Positions 7,086 through 15,762 are shown, counted from the stretch's first letter. The stretch: 64,000 bases of DNA from Flavobacteriaceae bacterium PS02336 (GCA_029960065.1 JASCOF010000001.1:992001-1056000); one strand, 5' to 3'. Translations and numbers: made by a program. The notes: generated from the sequence alone by a model not told the origin.

Positions 7086-10000
7086 TTAATTTTTATTCAT
7101 TGCTTTTTCAAGTTTGGCAAACAAAATGTAAAGACCTGGAATAATTATCAGACCAAACACAGTTCCAATTAACATGCCGCCTGCGGCTGCCGTACCAATA
7201 GAGCGGTTACCCACAGCACCCGCGCCAGACGCGATACACAACGGAATCAATCCTGAAATAAAAGCAAAAGAAGTCATCAAAATAGGTCGGAAACGAAGTC
7301 TTGCACCTTCAATAGCGGCTTCGACAATATCCCGTCCGATTTTATTTTGCGCCATAGCAAATTCTACAATCAAAATGGCATTTTTGGCGAGCAGACCAAT
7401 TAGCATGACGAGAGCCACCTGAGCGTAAATATTATTGTCTAACCCAACTAAAACAAGCGCCAGATAAGATCCGAAAACACCAACAGGAAGACTTAATAAT
7501 ACGGGGAACGGAAGGAGTAAACTTTCGTACTGCGCGGCAAGTAATAAGTATACAAATAGTATACAAAGCGCAAAAATGTAAATTGTTTGGTTTCCAGACA
7601 AAATTTCCTCACGCGTCATACCAGACCATTCTATTTCAAATCGGCTTGGCAGTTTTTCGGCAGCAATTTTTTCTACTGCAGCAATGGCTTCTCCAGAACT
7701 GAAACCTTCGGCTGGTTCACCATTAATCATAGCAGACATGTACATATTGTAACGTGTTAAAACTTCGGGACCGTATACTCTTTCTAATTTGATGAAAGTA
7801 GAGAATGGCACCATTTCGCCTGCATCATTTTTCAAATACATATCCAAAATACTTTCTGGATTTTTACGGAACTGCGGACTAGCCTGTACCATTACTTTAT
7901 ACATCTGCGAGAAACGGATAAAATTGGTGGCATAAAAAGATCCTAACATGGTCTGCAAAGTAGACATTGCATTGTCTACGGAGATTCCTTTTTTGGCTGC
8001 CAGATCATAATCAATATGGATTAAATACTGCGGAAAAGTGGCATCAAAACTGGTAAAGGAGTTTTGGATTTCTGGCGAAGCATTTAATTCTTTAATAAAG
8101 TTTTTAGTCACTTCGTCGGTATTGGTAATCGTTCCTCCAGATTTATCTAGTAATCGAAGCTCAAAACCACTTGTATTACCGAATCCGGGAACGGTCGGCG
8201 GAGCAAAAATTTCGATTTGGGCATCAGATATACCTTTTGTTTTTTCGCTGAGCTGCGCTATAAAATCGTTTACAGAAATATCACGGTCGCTCCAGTCTTT
8301 CAGGTTAATCATTCCCATTCCGTATGTAGCACCAGCAATTTCAGTTACAATACTGTATCCAGCAAGAGTGGTTACGTTATCGACACCGTTAATTCCTTTT
8401 GCGATTTTGGTTACTTCGTCTAATACTTTTTCGGTACGTTCAACAGTCGCTCCCTGAGGCGTGGTAACGCTGACGTAAACCATTCCCTGATCTTCTGACG
8501 GAATAAATCCTGAAGGTAAAAACTTGCTGGTTCCCCAAGTTAAAAGACAAAACAAGACTAATAGTCCGATAGTTACAGAAGAGCGATCAGCAAATTTTAC
8601 TAATACTTTAATGTATTTTGAAGTAACATTATCAAACCAATGATTGAATCGACTGAAAAAACGATCGATTAACGATTTCTTTTCTTTGTTTGGATCATGC
8701 GCTTTAAGCATAATAGCACAAAGGGCAGGAGTAAGGGTAAGGGCGTTAATTCCTGAAATGACAATACTTATCGCCATTGTTAAAGAGAACTGCCTGTAGA
8801 AAACCCCGACTGGACCGCTCAAAAAAGCAACGGGAATAAATACAGCAGCCATTACAATGGTAATCGCGATTACAGCTCCTGTAATTTCTTTCATGGCGCT
8901 TATCGTCGCTTCCATTGGAGACATATGTTCTTCGGATATTTTTACGTGAACGGCTTCGACGACGACAATGGCATTATCGACCACAATTCCGATGGAAAGT
9001 ACCAAAGCAAAAAGCGTTAATAAGTTGATCGAGAATCCCATCATCGACATGAAAGTAAATGAACCAATAAGGGCGACGGGAACTGCTAATACGGGAATCA
9101 ATGTTGATCGCCAATCTTGCAGGAAGATGAAAACCACAAAAGCTACCAGAATAAAGGCTTCGATTAACGTTCGAATAACTTCATGAATAGAAGCATCAAG
9201 GAAACGAGAAACGTCGTAAGCAATATTAAATTCCATTCCCGGAGGAAAAGAAGAGACTTTCAATTCTGCCATTTTTTCCTTTACGCTTGCAATTACTTCA
9301 GAAGCGTTAGAACCCGGACGTTGTTTCAGCATAATTGAAGCAGAAGGTTTTCCGTCGGTTTTAGAAACCATTCCGTAGCTCATTGCTCCAAATTCGATGT
9401 TCGAAATATCTTTTAATCTTAAAATTGTTCCGTCTGAATTGGCTCTTAACGGAATTTCTTCATATTGTTTGGGTTCAAAGAATTTTCCTCCGTATTTGAT
9501 TACATATTGTAACTGATTGTCTAATTGTCCCGAACCTTCACCGACTTTACCCGGCGCAGCAGAAATATTTTGTTTTTGAAGCGAACTAATGACTTCGTTT
9601 GCCGAAATATTATACGAAAGCATTTTCTGCGGATCCAGCCAGACACGCATAGAATATTCTTTTTGTCCCATAATTTCGGCTCGACCGACACCATCAATAC
9701 GTTTTAATTCCTGCAGGATATTAATATCTGTAAAGTTGAAGATAAACTGTTCGTCCTGCGTTTTGTCTGTACTCGTAATATTTAAGTACATTAACATACT
9801 GTTTACCTCTTTTTCGGTTGTAACTCCGGCACGAATTACTTCTTCTGGAAGTTCGTCAAGAATTGTGGTTACACGGTTCTGAACGTTTACTGCAGCAAGA
9901 TCGGGATCGGTTCCTACTTCAAAGAAAACCTGAATTAAAGTTAAACCATCATTAGAAGTTACGGTTGACATATACGTCATTCCAGGAACTCCATTTATGG

Positions 10001-10202
10001 CTCTTTCTAAAGGAAGTGCGACGGCATTGGCAGAAACCTCTGCGTTGGCTCCGGTATATTTTGCTGTTACGGTAACAGACGGCGGTACAATATCTGGGAA
10101 TTGTGTAATGGGAAGCTGGAACAACGCCAGTAATCCCAAAAGTACTATCATAACCGAGATGATTAATGACAATATTTTTCTTTTGATAAATAACTCTATC
10201 AT
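7086..10202 (-). CDS. RND efflux transporter, HAE1/AcrB-like
   Basis: 1038 residues, the normal AcrB length, with twelve membrane helices and two large periplasmic loops. N-terminal MIELFIKRKILSLIISVMIVLLGLLAL, the NVQNRV and PLERAINGVPGM porter segments, and AKNAILIVEFA (the TM10 Lys) are all present. It exports drugs or metabolites using proton motive force together with the flanking adaptor and outer-membrane genes. An oddity: the TM4 proton-relay pair, DD in AcrB (407/408), reads D409-N410 here (GIVVDNAIVVVEAVH), while the second pump in this window keeps DD. That may mark a different branch or altered coupling. Start ATG 10202. Confidence 0.93.
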   Translation of the reverse strand: MIELFIKRKILSLIISVMIVLLGLLALFQLPITQFPDIVPPSVTVTAKYTGANAEVSANAVALPLERAINGVPGMTYMSTVTSNDGLTLIQVFFEVGTDPDLAAVNVQNRVTTILDELPEEVIRAGVTTEKEVNSMLMYLNITSTDKTQDEQFIFNFTDINILQELKRIDGVGRAEIMGQKEYSMRVWLDPQKMLSYNISANEVISSLQKQNISAAPGKVGEGSGQLDNQLQYVIKYGGKFFEPKQYEEIPLRANSDGTILRLKDISNIEFGAMSYGMVSKTDGKPSASIMLKQRPGSNASEVIASVKEKMAELKVSSFPPGMEFNIAYDVSRFLDASIHEVIRTLIEAFILVAFVVFIFLQDWRSTLIPVLAVPVALIGSFTFMSMMGFSINLLTLFALVLSIGIVVDNAIVVVEAVHVKISEEHMSPMEATISAMKEITGAVIAITIVMAAVFIPVAFLSGPVGVFYRQFSLTMAISIVISGINALTLTPALCAIMLKAHDPNKEKKSLIDRFFSRFNHWFDNVTSKYIKVLVKFADRSSVTIGLLVLFCLLTWGTSKFLPSGFIPSEDQGMVYVSVTTPQGATVERTEKVLDEVTKIAKGINGVDNVTTLAGYSIVTEIAGATYGMGMINLKDWSDRDISVNDFIAQLSEKTKGISDAQIEIFAPPTVPGFGNTSGFELRLLDKSGGTITNTDEVTKNFIKELNASPEIQNSFTSFDATFPQYLIHIDYDLAAKKGISVDNAMSTLQTMLGSFYATNFIRFSQMYKVMVQASPQFRKNPESILDMYLKNDAGEMVPFSTFIKLERVYGPEVLTRYNMYMSAMINGEPAEGFSSGEAIAAVEKIAAEKLPSRFEIEWSGMTREEILSGNQTIYIFALCILFVYLLLAAQYESLLLPFPVLLSLPVGVFGSYLALVLVGLDNNIYAQVALVMLIGLLAKNAILIVEFAMAQNKIGRDIVEAAIEGARLRFRPILMTSFAFISGLIPLCIASGAGAVGNRSIGTAAAGGMLIGTVFGLIIIPGLYILFAKLEKAMNKN

Positions 10203-10252
10203 TTGATTTTTTTTAGATAAATAATTAAATAACTGTTTTACAACGCGATAAA

Positions 10253-11347
10253 CTACATTTGTTTAATGTTGATTTTATCGCCGTCTCTTAATGACTGCGT
10301 GCCTTCTTGAACAATAAGGTCATCGCTTTTTAGTCCATCGTTTAAGATATAGACATCATCAAGAGTGCTTCCAATTGTAACGTTGGTCATTTTAACTACT
10401 CCATCTTTTTTTACCAGAAATACATATTGTTTGTCCTGAATAGAAAAAACTGCTTTCTGCGGAATCAACACGACATTTTTCTTAGGTTCTGAAATGATCA
10501 GTTTACCTGATGTTCCGTGCTTGATAAATCCTTGCGGATTGTGAAATTTTGCTTTGTATTGAATAGAACCCGTTTGTCTGTCGATTTCTCCATCGGCAGT
10601 TTTAAGTTCTCCTTTTTGATCGTAAACTAGTCCGTTTGGTAATACGAGTTTGATTTCGCCATGCTGGTTCAGACTTTTATCTTCCATCATTTGGAAATAA
10701 GTATTTTCAGGAATGGAGAAATAAGCGTAAACATCATCTAACTGAGAAACAGTTGTCAAAAGCGAACCATTCTCTACCAAACTTCCTTCTTTAAACGGAA
10801 TTCTGTCAACTGTTCCATCAAATGGCGCACGGATTGTGGTAAAACTGATTTGCTGATCGATTGCTTTTCTTTCTGCAGCAGCGTGAGCCAATTTTGCAGA
10901 AGCCGCTTCATGTTTTGCTTTAGACAATTCTAATTCTTTGTCGGCAATTACTTTTTTATTAAAAAGGGTTTGTGCCTGCTCTAATTCTACAGTAGCGATT
11001 CTCAAATCGGCTTTGGCACTTTTAAAAACGGCTTCGGCTTTAAGCAGTTGTATTTGAAGTTCAACATCGCTTATTTTAAATAAGATTTGTCCTTTTTTTA
11101 CTTTTTGTCCTTCGCTTACATAAACTTTGTCTAGTAAACCGGGGATTCTAACATGTATTTCTACATTATTTTTAGCATGTACATCGGCAACAAACTTGCT
11201 CGAAACTATGGTATCTTTTAAGGTGACTTTGTAAACAGGGAGTGTTTTTATATTGTCGGAATTCTTTTTTGACTTATCGCCGCACGAGACTAAAACAAAT
11301 AAAGCTAAGGTGTATAAAAGAAAGTTATTTTTATAAATGCTCATCAT
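10253..11347 (-). CDS. RND efflux periplasmic adaptor (membrane fusion protein)
   Basis: 364 residues with a lipoprotein signal (lipobox VLVSC near residue 22). Layout is the AcrA/MexA order: a split biotinyl-lipoyl domain (NNVEIHVRIPGLLDKVYVSEGQKVKKGQILFKI and TTIRAPFDGTVDRIPFKEGSLVENG), a helical hairpin in between (residues ~95-165, rich in A, E, K), then beta-barrel and membrane-proximal domains. It bridges the RND trimer and the outer-membrane duct. It is the first gene of the operon, 50 bases before the RND ATG. ATG 11347 and ATG 11344 are adjacent; either could be used. Confidence 0.92.
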   Translation of the reverse strand: MMSIYKNNFLLYTLALFVLVSCGDKSKKNSDNIKTLPVYKVTLKDTIVSSKFVADVHAKNNVEIHVRIPGLLDKVYVSEGQKVKKGQILFKISDVELQIQLLKAEAVFKSAKADLRIATVELEQAQTLFNKKVIADKELELSKAKHEAASAKLAHAAAERKAIDQQISFTTIRAPFDGTVDRIPFKEGSLVENGSLLTTVSQLDDVYAYFSIPENTYFQMMEDKSLNQHGEIKLVLPNGLVYDQKGELKTADGEIDRQTGSIQYKAKFHNPQGFIKHGTSGKLIISEPKKNVVLIPQKAVFSIQDKQYVFLVKKDGVVKMTNVTIGSTLDDVYILNDGLKSDDLIVQEGTQSLRDGDKINIKQM

Positions 11348-11573
11348 TAGGTTTTAAATTTTTGAATAATAGATGTTCTCCCTTATAATTGATTTTATAA
11401 GGAGTAATGAATTTGGATTTGTTTCCGAAACCAATCGGAATAAAATATAGGTGTGTTCGGAATCTTCTCTTTTTAGAAAAGTACCGTTTTGGAGGTGTTT
11501 TTATAGCAATTATTGCTCAATTACAGTAGTAAATGAGTTAATAGAAACCAAAAAACGGGGAAATCGTAGAAGC
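11348..11573 (-). promoter_or_regulatory. Leader region of the first RND operon with two dyads
   Basis: This 226-base gap upstream of the adaptor gene has no gene. It holds two clean dyads: 11381-11402 (ccttataa, six-base centre, ttataagg) and 11424-11439 (tccga, six-base centre, tcgga). A TATATTTT sequence on the minus strand nearby could be a weak -7 element. They are candidate operator sites or leader hairpins; no regulator can be named. Confidence 0.4.
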
Positions 11574-11933
11574 CTAGAATAACTGATACAAATGAAGATA
11601 GGTATGTCTTTGAACTTGGTATATTTTGGCTATACCATAAATTAAGCTCTTTTTGTAAAGTTTGAAATTGACTAAGTTGCTAAAATAAGGAACTCTGATG
11701 GTACTTTGTTCTAAAGTAGTCGCTCTGCCTTTAATCTTCTTTTTGACTATACAATGAAGATCAATGGTTTTTGATGTAGAAAAATCGGAAGAAAAATGCA
11801 GTGCATCATCTGCTTCAACATTGTCTAAAGTAATACAAGGATTCAGTTCAACAGGAAGCGCATACTTTTCGGTGCCTCTGAAAAAACAAAGCAGCGAAAG
11901 TAAAACGACATATAGGAACTTACCAGGTTTCAT
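11574..11933 (-). CDS. Small secreted protein of unknown function upstream of the efflux operon
   Basis: 119 residues with an N-terminal hydrophobic stretch (MKPGKFLYVVLLSLLCFFRG) that fits a signal peptide or anchor; the mature part is short, basic and rich in aromatic residues toward the C terminus. I do not recognise a family. Start ATG 11933 is supported by a TATATTTG promoter element about 65 bases upstream and a 5-bp-stem hairpin at 11960-11974 in the leader. It is 226 bases ahead of the adaptor gene on the same strand and may be co-transcribed with or encode an accessory of the pump, but this is position-based inference. Confidence 0.6.
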   Translation of the reverse strand: MKPGKFLYVVLLSLLCFFRGTEKYALPVELNPCITLDNVEADDALHFSSDFSTSKTIDLHCIVKKKIKGRATTLEQSTIRVPYFSNLVNFKLYKKSLIYGIAKIYQVQRHTYLHLYQLF

Positions 11934-11996
11934 TACATTCAGATAATTAATTTTTTGCTGCCCAAAAGATGGGCTTTACGTTTTTGGATCGTGCGC

Positions 11997-12004
11997 CAAA
12001 TATA
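11997..12004 (-). promoter_or_regulatory. -7 promoter motif TATATTTG
   Basis: Exact match to TAnnTTTG on the minus strand, 64 bases upstream of ATG 11933. The putative leader contains the dyad gcccaaaagatgggc at 11960-11974. Confidence 0.5.
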
Positions 12005-12167
12005 CAGTTTTGAAAAGTAAGGTTTCTTAAAATTTTCTAAAAACCGTTTAAAATTAAAGGTTTTTTAATTATCGAAGTTGATTTTTAAGGTTTTAATTTT
12101 TAAAGGCTGCTTATTTTGAAAAGAAATATTTCTACTTTAGTTGAATAGAAAATAAAAAGCAACAAAA

Positions 12168-12527
12168 ATGTTAAATCACGATAAAGAAGTCATAGCAAAA
12201 GCCTACAACGCTTTCAACGAAAGAAATATTGAAAACTGTTTGTCTACCATGCAGGAAGATGTACAATGGTCTAAAGCTTGGGAAGGCGGTTACATAAGCG
12301 GCCACCAAGAAATCAGACAATATTGGACAAGACAATGGGCAGAAATTAATCCGAAAGTTGAACCAATTGGTTTTGTCGAAAGAGATAACGGAAGTCTTGA
12401 AGTTTTAGTCCAGCAAAATGTAAAAGATTTGCAGGGAAATTTAATCTTTGATGGATTAGTAAAACATGTTTACACTTTTGAAGACGGATTGATAAAAACG
12501 ATGGATATTGAATTGGTCGAAAATTAA
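12168..12527 (+). CDS. SnoaL-like / NTF2-like domain protein
   Basis: 119 residues forming a single NTF2-like cone: N-terminal helix (DKEVIAKAYNAFNERNIENCLSTM), then EDVQWSKAWEGGYISGHQEIRQYWTRQWAEINPKVEPIGF and VLVQQNVKDLQGNLIFDGLVKHVYTFEDGLIKTMDI. Small stand-alone members of this fold are often polyketide-cyclase-like or stress proteins without known substrate; no catalytic His/Asp set could be assigned. Start ATG 12168. It is followed 41 bases later by a small membrane protein gene on the same strand. Confidence 0.82.
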   Translation: MLNHDKEVIAKAYNAFNERNIENCLSTMQEDVQWSKAWEGGYISGHQEIRQYWTRQWAEINPKVEPIGFVERDNGSLEVLVQQNVKDLQGNLIFDGLVKHVYTFEDGLIKTMDIELVEN

Positions 12528-12568
12528 TTAGTAAAGAGATAGTCTTTAGAATTTGTAAACTAAATTTA

Positions 12569-12799
12569 ATGACACAAATAATTATAATCTTATTGCTGAT
12601 GATAGCTATTGGGGCTTTCACTTATATTACAAAATATAAAGATAATGGAAAACCAAAAGCTGGAATAAAAAGAGATAATTTTTCAGACTATTTGAAAGAT
12701 TACAGTAATTTGAAGTCATATTGGAATTCCATATTTTTATTTTTTTTTGGTATTGCGATGTTGATTGTAATTTTGATTTTAGAAATAGTTTTTAGCTAA
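12569..12799 (+). CDS. Small two-helix membrane protein, unknown function
   Basis: 76 residues with a hydrophobic N-terminal helix (residues 3-19), a polar middle rich in Lys, Asp and Tyr, and a second hydrophobic helix (about 53-75). No family recognised. It follows the SnoaL-like gene closely and precedes the M14 gene. ATG 12569 is the only convincing start. Coding is supported by composition only. Confidence 0.55.
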   Translation: MTQIIIILLLMIAIGAFTYITKYKDNGKPKAGIKRDNFSDYLKDYSNLKSYWNSIFLFFFGIAMLIVILILEIVFS

Positions 12800-12869
12800 T
12801 GCCTTATCTTTACGTTTTTAAAAATAGATTAAAGGAAACTATTATGTTTTCTGAAAAAAGAATAAAAAC

Positions 12870-13907
12870 GTGAATTACTTAAAGTTTACTTTGCTAAAAT
12901 TAATACTAATTATGCCTATAATTGGTTCTGCACAAAATCTTGAAAAATTACTAAAAGACAACATCGAAAAAAGAACGGATACAGTAATTCATTTAAAAGC
13001 AGATCCGCCTTATAATTATATTCCTTTAACCATTATTTCGGGACAAGAAAAAGGTCCTGTTTTTACTATTATTGCAGGAATACACGGGTATGAATATCCG
13101 CCTATATCCGCCGTTCAAGAGCTTGTTAAAGAAATCGATCCTAAGAAATTAAAAGGAACTCTAATTGTTGTTCCAATTGCGAATGCAGCTTCGTTTTATA
13201 AAAGAACACCATTTATAAATCCGCTTGACGGAAAAAATCTAAATAATGCTTTTCCAGGTTCTGCATCTGGAACAATTACAGAGCAGATTGCCTATTACAT
13301 CACAAAGCAGATCATTCCGTATTCAGATGTTTTTCTGGATATCCACGGCGGAGATGCCAATGAAGATTTACTGCCATTTGTTTGTTATTACAACAATACA
13401 TCAGAAGAAAAGAAAACACTTTTGAGCAGTAAACTTTCAGAAATTTCAGGAATCAATCATATTGTTTCGTATCCTTACAGGATTACCAAAACAGAACCTG
13501 CAAAATATGCTTTTAAACAAGCTTCTCAAGATGGCAAAACGGCTTTAAGTATCGAAGCAGGAAAGCTGGGAAATGTTCAGACAGAATCTGTTCATTTAAT
13601 TAAAAAGGCAGTTTATAATATGCTTGATTATATGAATATGTATTCTAGTGGAAAATCTGCTGTAAAAAATCCTTCAGCGGTTTATTTAGACAATCAGGAA
13701 TATGCTAAGGCAGATTTTAGTGGCATTTTTCACAGTACTTTAAAAAGCGGCGATTATATTAAAACAGGCGAAAAAATCGGATTTATTTCAGATGAATTCG
13801 GAAAAGTTCTAACTGAAATTAAAGCGCCTGCTTCAGGAGTTGTTTTATACAAGATTGGAACTCCACCGGTTAATAAGGGAGAAACTGTTTTTTGTATTGG
13901 ATATTGA
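12870..13907 (+). CDS. Succinylglutamate desuccinylase/aspartoacylase-family (M14-like) protein, exported
   Basis: 345 residues with a signal peptide (MNYLKFTLLKLILIMPIIGSAQ). The zinc set is visible: H72 and E75 in AGIHGYEYPP and H159 in LDIHGGD; the catalytic Glu is probably in ALSIEAGKLG. The C-terminal ~75 residues form the beta barrel typical of the AstE/AspA group (GDYIKTGEKIGFISDEFG, IKAPASGVVLYKIGTPPVN). It should hydrolyse an acyl-amino acid or a related amide in the periplasm. The start is GTG 12870, because the next ATG would cut into the signal peptide. A nine-codon ORF (12844-12873) ends over this start. Its last 13 codons recur as a decayed copy at 16745-16783. Confidence 0.82.
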   Translation: MNYLKFTLLKLILIMPIIGSAQNLEKLLKDNIEKRTDTVIHLKADPPYNYIPLTIISGQEKGPVFTIIAGIHGYEYPPISAVQELVKEIDPKKLKGTLIVVPIANAASFYKRTPFINPLDGKNLNNAFPGSASGTITEQIAYYITKQIIPYSDVFLDIHGGDANEDLLPFVCYYNNTSEEKKTLLSSKLSEISGINHIVSYPYRITKTEPAKYAFKQASQDGKTALSIEAGKLGNVQTESVHLIKKAVYNMLDYMNMYSSGKSAVKNPSAVYLDNQEYAKADFSGIFHSTLKSGDYIKTGEKIGFISDEFGKVLTEIKAPASGVVLYKIGTPPVNKGETVFCIGY

Positions 13908-13933
13908 TTAAGAAATTCTATTTGAAAGTCAAA

Positions 13934-14004
13934 GAATTTATGACGTAAATGTTTTTAATTACATTTGTTTGAAAGGCAAAAAGTTTGTGAAATTTGTGCA
14001 GCGC
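13934..14004 (+). repeat. Promoter-bearing direct repeat, copy 1
   Basis: 71 bases nearly identical to 14677-14747; the first 51 bases are identical. Each copy has an exact -7 motif TACATTTG (13960-13967 here) and lies just upstream of an orphan gene (here 14050). The repeat looks like a duplicated promoter or leader cassette. Confidence 0.8.
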
Positions 14005-14049
14005 CCATGATTTAGCAACACTTTGCAGATTGGGATAATAAATTAAGAA

Positions 14050-14556
14050 ATGAAAATAAAAATTACTTTTTGGAATCAAATTAAGGCTTTATTTGATTTA
14101 ATATTTATTTCATGTTTATATTTTGGATTTTGGTTTTATAACTTAGAAAATTTTAATCTTAAGTTTTTCATTTGCATAGGATTACCTTTTATCCTGATTT
14201 TTGTTATACCTGTTCTCATTATACACTTAAATTATTATTTAATCACTGCTCACATTGGTTATGAAATTAACGAAGAAGGTCTAATAGTATTTGAAAACAA
14301 TAAGATTATAAAATACAGCATTAAAGATATCAATAGAGTTATAATTTTTATGACTCCAAACAAATTAAAAGATAGTGCCGTTAGAAGTTTGCCTTTTGAA
14401 AATTACTACTACATAAAATTAGAATTAACAAACGGTAAAGAGCTTATAATTACTAGCTTGCATTCCAGTAAAGTTGATAAGATTGTAGAATATCATTTTA
14501 AAGAAATTAAAATTGTAAAAATTAAAAGATTTTTTCCTAGTATCAAAGATGATTAA
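14050..14556 (+). CDS. Membrane protein with PH-like C-terminal domain, unknown function
   Basis: 168 residues. Two membrane helices (about residues 13-31 and 38-64) are followed by a soluble ~95-residue domain starting GYEINEEGLIVFENNKIIKYSIKDINRVII, which reads like a bacterial PH-like/YcxB-type domain. Exact family not recognised. Genes of this design occur as orphan immunity-like or accessory genes, but no toxin gene is visible nearby, so that is only a guess. It is AT-rich and preceded by copy 1 of the promoter repeat; a hairpin terminator follows. Confidence 0.65.
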   Translation: MKIKITFWNQIKALFDLIFISCLYFGFWFYNLENFNLKFFICIGLPFILIFVIPVLIIHLNYYLITAHIGYEINEEGLIVFENNKIIKYSIKDINRVIIFMTPNKLKDSAVRSLPFENYYYIKLELTNGKELIITSLHSSKVDKIVEYHFKEIKIVKIKRFFPSIKDD

Positions 14557-14623
14557 TAAATTCCTTTTCCTGAGCCGGATAGTGCGTGACTCTGCAAAGA
14601 GTTCTAAACTTAATTGAAAAAGC

Positions 14624-14658
14624 TGCGCAAATGTCTCTGACTTTGCGCAATTTTTTTT
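14624..14658 (+). terminator. Rho-independent terminator
   Basis: tgcgcaaa (14624-14631) pairs with tttgcgca (14642-14649) around a 10-base loop and is followed by a run of T. It separates the PH-like gene from the second promoter repeat. Confidence 0.8.
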
Positions 14659-14676
14659 GTCTTAGAACGCAGCGGG

Positions 14677-14747
14677 GAATTTATGACGTAAATGTTTTTA
14701 ATTACATTTGTTTGAAAGGCAAAAAGTCTGTAAAATTTGCATAGCGC
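14677..14747 (+). repeat. Promoter-bearing direct repeat, copy 2
   Basis: Second copy of the 13934-14004 repeat, with five differences near its 3' end. Its -7 motif TACATTTG is at 14703-14710, about 57 bases before ATG 14767. Confidence 0.8.
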
Positions 14748-14766
14748 AGAATAAATTTATCATAAT

Positions 14767-15231
14767 ATGGATACATTAATTGAGTTGACATTATTGGATA
14801 ATGTTATTTTGGAAAAAATAAATCAGTTACTGAAAGAAAATAAAGAATTAAAAGACTCACCAATTCCTATCTTATATCGAGATTTATTTATAAAATATAG
14901 CTCTGTAGAAAATATTGAATCATTAAAAAGAGCAATTTTTTTGCAATGGTACTCGGTTGCAGAACCAATTAAAAACTCAGGAATTGGAGAAATGAATGTA
15001 TTAATTGAAAAACAAAATATAATTAAGGTTAATCAATTAATAAAAAATGAATTGATTGACGAGGAGTTTATTTTTCTTTTAAAACATTATTACAGTATTA
15101 CTGATTGGTATTTCGATTCTCTTGGTTTAAAACAAATAAATTTTTATTCAAATGTTCAATCAAAACTTGATCATACTAATTTTGATAATAGGGGTGTTTT
15201 TGGTGAATATTGGAAATCAATTTTAAAATAA
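14767..15231 (+). CDS. Orphan cytoplasmic protein, unknown function
   Basis: 154 residues, mostly helical by composition, with no signal peptide or membrane helix. Segments such as LQWYSVAEPIKNSGIGEM, and FLLKHYYSITDWYFDSLGL give an acidic, Tyr/Trp-rich protein. No family recognised. It has its own copy of the duplicated promoter repeat and sits among other orphan genes in a very AT-rich patch; it could be an immunity-type protein but nothing proves it. ATG 14767 is the first start after the promoter. Confidence 0.6.
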   Translation: MDTLIELTLLDNVILEKINQLLKENKELKDSPIPILYRDLFIKYSSVENIESLKRAIFLQWYSVAEPIKNSGIGEMNVLIEKQNIIKVNQLIKNELIDEEFIFLLKHYYSITDWYFDSLGLKQINFYSNVQSKLDHTNFDNRGVFGEYWKSILK

Positions 15232-15238
15232 TTTAGTA

Positions 15239-15319
15239 TTTTTAAAGTTGTTAAAATCGGAGATGTTTGTGGATATGGGCTACGTGAAAAAGAGATTAAA
15301 TAATGATTTTAATGTATAA
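15239..15319 (+). pseudogene. 3' fragment of a paralogue of the gene at 15763
   Basis: Translating this stretch gives ...SEMFVDMGYVKKRLNNDFNV and a stop. The core is almost identical to SETFVDMGYVKKR near the C terminus of the protein encoded at 15763-16347, at DNA level as well (around 15261-15298 against 16231-16268). There is no start and no upstream domain, so it is a decayed remnant of a duplicated copy. Confidence 0.75.
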
Positions 15320-15709
15320 TATATTTGACTATACATATTATCGAGTCGCAAAAAAAAATATTTTAAAAGAGATGGTTTAGAGGCGTTTACAGCTGTACTG
15401 GTTGTTACTCTAATAATGAGTTTATACGTTTTGCTTTTATTTCTTACCATTTTATTTAGTGTGTTTGAAGTTCCTAACAGGGATTATGTCCCGATATGGG
15501 AAAAAGTAGTAATTCTATTATTAATGTTTCTAATATTTCTTTACAATAAAAAAAGATACAATAATATTTATTTGATTTTTCGAGAAAGATGGATTAATGA
15601 ATCAAAAGCATTGAAAATAAAAAAAGGCATTATGGTGTTTTTTTTTATAATTTCTCCTTTAATTTTCATTATTATTTTAGCTGCTTTCTTCAATAAATTA
15701 AATTTATAA
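15312..15709 (+). pseudogene. Small membrane protein gene with a -1 frameshift in an A9 run
   Basis: The ATG at 15312 opens a frame (MYNIFDYTYYRVAKK) that reaches a run of nine A at 15350-15358. One base back at that run the frame continues as KYFKRDGLEAFTAVLVV and joins the longer frame to 15709, giving about 132 residues with three hydrophobic helices. The longer frame has no usable start upstream of ATG 15416, yet its codons 5' of that ATG look like coding sequence, which supports the joined model. Function unknown; the MYNIFDYTYYR opening resembles small orphan membrane proteins of Bacteroidetes. It may be a broken gene, a sequence error in a homopolymer, or a gene read by slippage. If unshifted, only 15416-15709 (97 residues) is made. 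Confidence 0.6.
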
Positions 15710-15762
15710 ACGCATAAAAAATAAAAACTTTTATTGATAGTTTTGATGCTAATTATTAAAAA

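Noticed and set aside
8038..8457. ORF on the plus strand inside the RND transporter gene
   Set aside because: It is antisense to a fully conserved transporter domain and has no features of its own; the same holds for the other long antisense frames within gnd, kaiC, M16 and the lipoprotein gene.
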